From SXOA01 sp046593355 (GTDB lineage: Bacteria; Planctomycetota; Planctomycetia; Pirellulales; Pirellulaceae), in the NCBI GenBank assembly GCA_046593355.1, contig JBKJNY010000010.1, forward strand, positions 1-8,787: a DNA stretch of 8,787 nt. Reading direction: 5' to 3'. The notes below the pieces were generated by a model. That model saw only the letters and a list, made by a program, of their open reading frames with translations. It was not told the origin of the DNA and did no database searches. The position numbers were made by a program, and so were the translations under genes. This document shows positions 6,004 through 8,787 of this stretch, piece after piece. The stretch's first letter is position 1, and each line of letters opens with the position of its first letter.

Positions 6004-6277
6004 TTGAACAGAAGGAAACAAAGGTAACGAAGGAGAACCAAAGCGGTGAGGAATCATGGAAAGGAAAGATGCCCCTCTTAGAGCCTATCCGAAATCAAAG
6101 CCTCGAATTCGCAAGGATTTTCGCAGCTAGCACAACAGAGACGTTCTGAGAAATACGGGAAACGATCATTGCAAGCGATGGCCGCTAGCTCGAAAAACAC
6201 AGGGAAGGCCAACTAATCTTTTCGGATAGGCTCTTACTTTCTGGCTTCCTTCGTTTCCTTTGTTTCCTTCTGTTCAA
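6004..6277. repeat. Long palindrome split by a later insertion
   Basis: The left arm (6004-6040) and right arm (6242-6277) are inverted copies. The outer 21 bp (6004-6024 against 6257-6277) are perfect, and the rest matches with one substitution and a small indel near the inner end. The arms read TTGAACAGAAGGAAAC on the left. Removing the 153-bp inserted element and one TTA leaves a palindrome of about 118 bp. I recall arms of this kind as a common intergenic repeat. It lies 21 nt after the kinase stop and might end that transcript. Confidence 0.7.
6081..6233. mobile_element. MITE-like element with 14-bp ends and TTA duplication
   Basis: The 153-bp segment begins GAGCCTATCCGAAA (6081-6094) and ends with its exact complement (6220-6233). 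It is flanked on both sides by TTA (6078-6080 and 6234-6236), a 3-bp target duplication. It encodes no protein. A TNA target and GAG-beginning ends fit some IS5-family transposons, so it was probably moved by a transposase encoded elsewhere; that family link is inference. It interrupts the loop of the palindrome at 6004-6277. Confidence 0.75.
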
Positions 6278-6444
6278 TTCTCTCGCCGATGTCATGGGTG
6301 CTAGCGTTCGTGCTCTACGATGGCAAAGTTTTCCGTCTTTGCCGAAAGTTCCGGCGTCCCGCAGTCCGATAATGAGCGTGACGATTCTAACGGTTGTAGC
6401 GCCCTAGGACTTTCTGTGCCCGGATGATGCGGAGACGCCGAACC

Positions 6445-6684
6445 ATGAAGACTTCACGGATGAGCTGGCTAAAGACGGGTTTGTGCGGACTGACGCTGGC
6501 GACGCTCGCCATCGGCTCGACCGGATGCCAGATTACCGAAGGGGGACAGACGCTCCCCAGCTCCTGGTATCTGACCGACGACGTGCAGTACTTCGCCCCC
6601 GGCCCCGAGTTCAAGCTCAGCCGCGAGGCGGCGGCGCAGAAGGCGTTCAAATCCGATTTGGAAGCTCAGCGGGCCGGACGCTAA
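6445..6684 (+). CDS. Small lipoprotein of planctomycete type
   Basis: The 79-residue product has a basic N terminus, a hydrophobic stretch (12-24) and a lipobox-like STGC with Cys28. After processing this leaves a mature lipoprotein of about 52 residues. The mature part opens QITEGGQTLPSSWYLTDDVQYF and continues FAPGPEFKLSREAAAQKA. I recall a nearly identical segment from short hypothetical proteins of planctomycetes; its function is unknown. The -3 residue of the lipobox is serine instead of the usual leucine, which weakens but does not exclude lipidation. ATG 6445 is preferred over ATG 6424 because GGAGA (6431-6435) lies 9 nt ahead of it and none precedes 6424. Between the repeat ending at 6277 and this gene there is no recognisable feature. 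Confidence 0.7.
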   Translation: MKTSRMSWLKTGLCGLTLATLAIGSTGCQITEGGQTLPSSWYLTDDVQYFAPGPEFKLSREAAAQKAFKSDLEAQRAGR

Positions 6685-6710
6685 CGGGGCTGATTCGCGC
6701 CGATTTTAAG

Positions 6711-6747
6711 ACCCTCACCCCGGCCCTCTCCCAGAGGGAGAGGGGGA
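6711..6747. repeat. Hairpin repeat CCCTCTCCC-AGA-GGGAGAGGG
   Basis: A perfect 9-bp stem (6724-6732 with 6736-6744) with a 3-nt loop sits in the stretch ACCCTCACCCCGGCCCTCTC. I know this as one of the commonest intergenic repeats in many bacterial genomes. It overlaps the 3' end of deoC and supplies its last codons and stop. It lies between the converging lipoprotein and deoC genes and may act as a terminator on both strands. Confidence 0.65.
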
Positions 6748-7425
6748 ATTCAACCGCCTCTTCGCTTCATCGAGCATCTCTTTCGTCCTGCTAGCACCGC
6801 AGCGGCTGACGCCGATTTCTCGCACGGCTAGCAGCGTATCCAGGTCGCGAATGCCGCCGGCAGCTTTCACCTGCACATGCGGCGGCGCGTGCTTTCGCAT
6901 CAGCTTCAGGTCGTCCATCGTGGCCCCGCTGGGCGCATAGCCGGTGCTGGTCTTCACCCAGTCGGCATGCACGTCGCCGCAGATTTCACAGAGGCGAATC
7001 TTGTGCTCGTCCTTGAGATAGGCGTTTTCGAAAATGACCTTCACTTTCTGGCCAGCGTGGTGAGCCAGGTCCACAACGCCTTTGATCTCTTGCCGCACGT
7101 AGCCCCAGTTCCCGGATAGAACCTGGCTGATATTAACCACCATGTCCAACTCATGGCAGCCTTCCGCCAGCGCCTGCTGGGCCTCCGCGAGCTTGACGTC
7201 CGTTGTATGGCCTCCATGCGGAAAGCCGATGGTCGTACTGGCCTTCACGCCGCTACCCAGGAGAATTTCCGCGCACCGCTGCTGGTAATAAGGCAGGATG
7301 CAGACGCTCGCCACGTCGTACTCGATTGCCAGTTGGCAGCCCGCTTCCAAATCCGGCACGGTCAGCGTCGGATTGAGCAGCGAGTGATCGATCATCTTGC
7401 TGATATCCTGATAGGTATAAGTCAT
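6715..7425 (-). CDS. deoC: Deoxyribose-phosphate aldolase
   Basis: This 236-residue class I aldolase cleaves 2-deoxyribose-5-phosphate into acetaldehyde and glyceraldehyde-3-phosphate in deoxynucleoside breakdown. It is a cytoplasmic TIM barrel. Family marks are IDHSLLNP (12-19), TTIGFPHGG (64-72), ELDMVVNI (92-99) with Asp94, VKTSTG (157-162) with Schiff-base Lys158, and VKAAGGIR (186-193) with the second active Lys187. All key residues are present, so it should be active. The ATG overlaps the stop of the upstream epimerase gene (ATGA), implying translational coupling. The last 11 residues (NSPSPSGRGPG) are translated from a dispersed hairpin repeat, and TGA also lies in that repeat, so the native C terminus has been replaced. 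The core ends near residue 225, about the length of short bacterial DeoC proteins. No other deo genes are adjacent. Assignment is secure. Confidence 0.92.
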   Translation of the reverse strand: MTYTYQDISKMIDHSLLNPTLTVPDLEAGCQLAIEYDVASVCILPYYQQRCAEILLGSGVKASTTIGFPHGGHTTDVKLAEAQQALAEGCHELDMVVNISQVLSGNWGYVRQEIKGVVDLAHHAGQKVKVIFENAYLKDEHKIRLCEICGDVHADWVKTSTGYAPSGATMDDLKLMRKHAPPHVQVKAAGGIRDLDTLLAVREIGVSRCGASRTKEMLDEAKRRLNSPSPSGRGPG

Positions 7426-8369
7426 GGCACGCTGCTTTCCTGCGAGATTTGCCGATCAGCAATGAACTGCCGCAGGTATACGGCACTCTGCTTGAGGCTC
7501 GTCTTCCTGGCCTCCAGCGAATGCTCATACGCCCGGTCTTCCACCTCGACGCAGACCGGCCCGCGATAGCCGACATCGCCGAGGATCGAGAAGAACTGTC
7601 CCCAATTCACATCGCCGAGGCCGGGTAGCTTGGGGGTGTGATACAGACTGGGGTGCGCCAGGATGCCGACTTCGTCCAGCTTGCGGCGATCCATCCGCAC
7701 GTCTTTGGCGTGGACGTGGTGCAGGCGAGCCGCAAATTCACGGATCGGCTGCAGGTAGTCCATCTGCTGCCAGATCATGTGGGACGGATCGTAGTTGAGG
7801 CCGAAATTCGGGCTGGGAATGTCCTGGAACATCCGCCGCCAGATGGCCGGCGAGGTCGCTAGGTTTTTGCCGCCGGGCCATTCGTCCTTGGAGAATAGCA
7901 TCGGGCAGTTCTCAATGCCGACCTTGATGCCGTGCTGATCCGCCAGCGCCATTAGCGGCTGCCAGACTTCGAGAAACCTGGGCCAGTTGTCGTCGACCGA
8001 CTTGGTCCAGTCGCGGCCGATAAAGGTGTTGACGCGGCCAACGCCGAGCAGCGCCGCGGCCTGGATTACTTTCGCAATATGGTCGGTGTAGCGGCAACTT
8101 TCGTCCCGGTCGGGGCAGAGCGGGTTGGGGTAATAGCCCAATCCGCTGATTTCCACCCCGGCTGCGGCCATGATTCGCCTCACCTCAGCCGCCTCTGTGG
8201 GACCGAACCTGGTGACATCCACATGTGTCACTCCCGCATAGCGCCTCTCCGCCTTGCTCGGAGGCCAACACATCAGTTCCACGCACGAATAACCGGCAGC
8301 GCGAGCAATTGCCGCCACTTCGGGAAGCGAAAGGTCGGGCAGAATCGCGGAGACAAAGCCGAGTTGCAT
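7422..8369 (-). CDS. Sugar phosphate isomerase/epimerase (AP-endonuclease-2 TIM barrel)
   Basis: This 315-residue cytoplasmic TIM-barrel enzyme belongs to the xylose-isomerase-like/AP endonuclease family 2 group. Likely metal ligands sit where the family expects them: Glu153 in GIENCP, Asp194 and His197 in NYDPSHM, His220 in HHVHAKD and Glu275 in CVEVED. Relatives include inosose dehydratases, tagatose/psicose 3-epimerases and hydroxypyruvate isomerases. The sequence alone does not say which sugar is used. The family is strongly expanded in planctomycetes. The N terminus MQLGFVSAILPDLSL is the normal first strand, supporting ATG 8369; only a weak GAGAG site lies about 7 nt upstream. Its stop overlaps the deoC start by 4 nt, so the two are expressed together, and a deoxysugar or pentose phosphate substrate is plausible by context. 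Confidence 0.88.
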   Translation of the reverse strand: MQLGFVSAILPDLSLPEVAAIARAAGYSCVELMCWPPSKAERRYAGVTHVDVTRFGPTEAAEVRRIMAAAGVEISGLGYYPNPLCPDRDESCRYTDHIAKVIQAAALLGVGRVNTFIGRDWTKSVDDNWPRFLEVWQPLMALADQHGIKVGIENCPMLFSKDEWPGGKNLATSPAIWRRMFQDIPSPNFGLNYDPSHMIWQQMDYLQPIREFAARLHHVHAKDVRMDRRKLDEVGILAHPSLYHTPKLPGLGDVNWGQFFSILGDVGYRGPVCVEVEDRAYEHSLEARKTSLKQSAVYLRQFIADRQISQESSVP

Positions 8370-8404
8370 GGCGGGCTCTCAAAAAGAAAACGTTGATGCA
8401 GATG

Positions 8405-8410
8405 AGTATA
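8405..8410 (-). promoter_or_regulatory. Candidate -10 box for the epimerase-deoC operon
   Basis: TATACT is read on the minus strand 35 nt before the ATG at 8369, giving a leader of roughly 28 nt. The -35 region is GC-rich with no good match. It is placed back to back with the tRNA promoter on the other strand. Confidence 0.35.
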
Positions 8411-8439
8411 GCGTCCCTCCGCCCGCATTTCGCCGGTTC

Positions 8440-8469
8440 TTGACGCTTCCCGCCTGGCTGTGTCATATT
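8440..8469 (+). promoter_or_regulatory. Sigma-70-type promoter of the tRNA-Arg gene
   Basis: TTGACG (8440-8445) and CATATT (8464-8469) are 18 nt apart; TCATAT, one base earlier, gives 17. The expected start is about 8476, some 16 nt before the mature tRNA 5' end. The -35 matches the consensus at 5 of 6 positions and the -10 moderately. Confidence 0.55.
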
Positions 8470-8491
8470 GCCCAGTGATGTCGTGGTACAT

Positions 8492-8565
8492 GTGCCCGTA
8501 GCTCAATTGGATAGAGCGTCGGCCTCCGAAGCCGAAGGTTACAGGTTCGAGCCCTGTCGGGAATA
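8492..8565 (+). tRNA. tRNA-Arg (anticodon CCG)
   Basis: The cloverleaf is complete. D stem GCTC/GAGC encloses the loop AATTGGATA. Anticodon stem TCGGC/GCCGA has loop CTCCGAA, so the anticodon CCG reads CGG. T stem ACAGG/CCTGT has loop TTCGAGC. The acceptor stem pairs GTGCCCG with CGGGAAT, with a G-U pair at position 1 and a G3-A70 mismatch. The discriminator is A, and CCA is not encoded. A run of six T follows at 8566. The acceptor mismatch is unusual but the rest is canonical, so it is probably functional. Confidence 0.9.
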
Positions 8566-8575
8566 TTTTTTCTAA

Positions 8576-8787
8576 GTCCAGCCGAACGCTCAAGTTAGCG
8601 TACCTGCCTATGTTGCCGAATTCCGGGTTGCTCAGGAAGAGCACGTTCAGCAGCGAGACGAACGGGTCGCCGCCGCCGGCTTTAGCTTGACGCTCTCCCA
8701 AGTGCTGAAGCAGTACCGGGAGTTTGCGCAAGGCTGTTACGTCAAGAACGGCCAACGCCAGCAATCTGCGGAACAACTCTCCCTCCA
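8576..8787 (+). pseudogene. Partial integrase-like frame beside the tRNA
   Basis: From just after a TAA at 8573-8575 one frame stays open for 70 codons to the window end. Its second half reads LTLSQVLKQYREFAQGCYVKNGQ. I recall this pattern from the N-terminal SAM-like core-binding region of planctomycete tyrosine-recombinase integrases (LTVxEL...Y...YYVKNG). No ATG occurs in frame before that region, so the N terminus looks lost, either truncated or frameshifted; the catalytic domain would lie beyond the window. Its position 10 nt after the tRNA 3' end, on the same strand, is where integrative elements sit after using a tRNA as attachment site. The match rests on a short stretch and could be chance. 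The frame on the opposite strand is an antisense-tRNA artefact. Confidence 0.35.

Noticed and set aside
8273..8776. 167-codon minus-strand frame containing PTGLEPVTFGFGGRRSIQLSYG
   Set aside because: That peptide is the familiar artefact from translating a tRNA-Arg gene backwards; the frame covers the tRNA on the opposite strand.

Overview
The window looks like chromosomal DNA from a planctomycete, probably of the Pirellula/Rhodopirellula kind. The basis is recognition without a database search. It is GC-rich, with secreted esterase-type hydrolases, TIM-barrel sugar isomerases, a small lipoprotein of a type I associate with planctomycetes, and intergenic spacers crowded with palindromic repeats.

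Layout. Positions 1-789 hold no convincing gene, only REP-like hairpins, an AT-rich spacer and a strong palindrome at 720-761. Positions 790-1856 (minus strand) hold a two-gene unit: a zinc-ribbon plus SMI1/KNR4 (SUKH) protein, followed by a DUF6884-like gene interrupted by one in-frame amber codon. The SUKH gene lies between 9-bp inverted repeats whose placement resembles an integron cassette. Positions 1857-2337 are a spacer with a three-hairpin dispersed repeat. Positions 2338-5982 (plus strand) encode a secreted two-domain alpha/beta hydrolase whose second domain has lost its serine, a 43-residue membrane peptide, and a 2-keto-3-deoxygluconate kinase (KdgK). Positions 5983-6444 contain a 153-bp MITE-like element with a TTA target duplication, inserted into the loop of an older long palindrome. 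A small lipoprotein follows (6445-6684). Positions 6715-8369 (minus strand) form a tightly coupled operon: a sugar phosphate isomerase/epimerase overlapping deoC by 4 nt (ATGA). The end of deoC runs into a dispersed hairpin repeat. Last come a tRNA-Arg(CCG) with its own promoter and, 10 nt downstream of it, an open frame resembling part of a tyrosine-recombinase integrase.

How the genes fit together. The esterase-like hydrolase (periplasm or exterior), KdgK (a 2-keto-3-deoxygluconate/uronate route), the epimerase/isomerase and deoxyribose-phosphate aldolase all suit breakdown of polysaccharides and sugars, but no shared operon links the two strands. The left third (SUKH and DUF6884-like genes with repeats) and the right edge (tRNA plus integrase fragment) look like accessory DNA. 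I see no complete new defence or mobile system. The items most worth a second look are the amber-interrupted gene, the cassette-like frame around the SUKH gene, the nested MITE and the tRNA/integrase junction.
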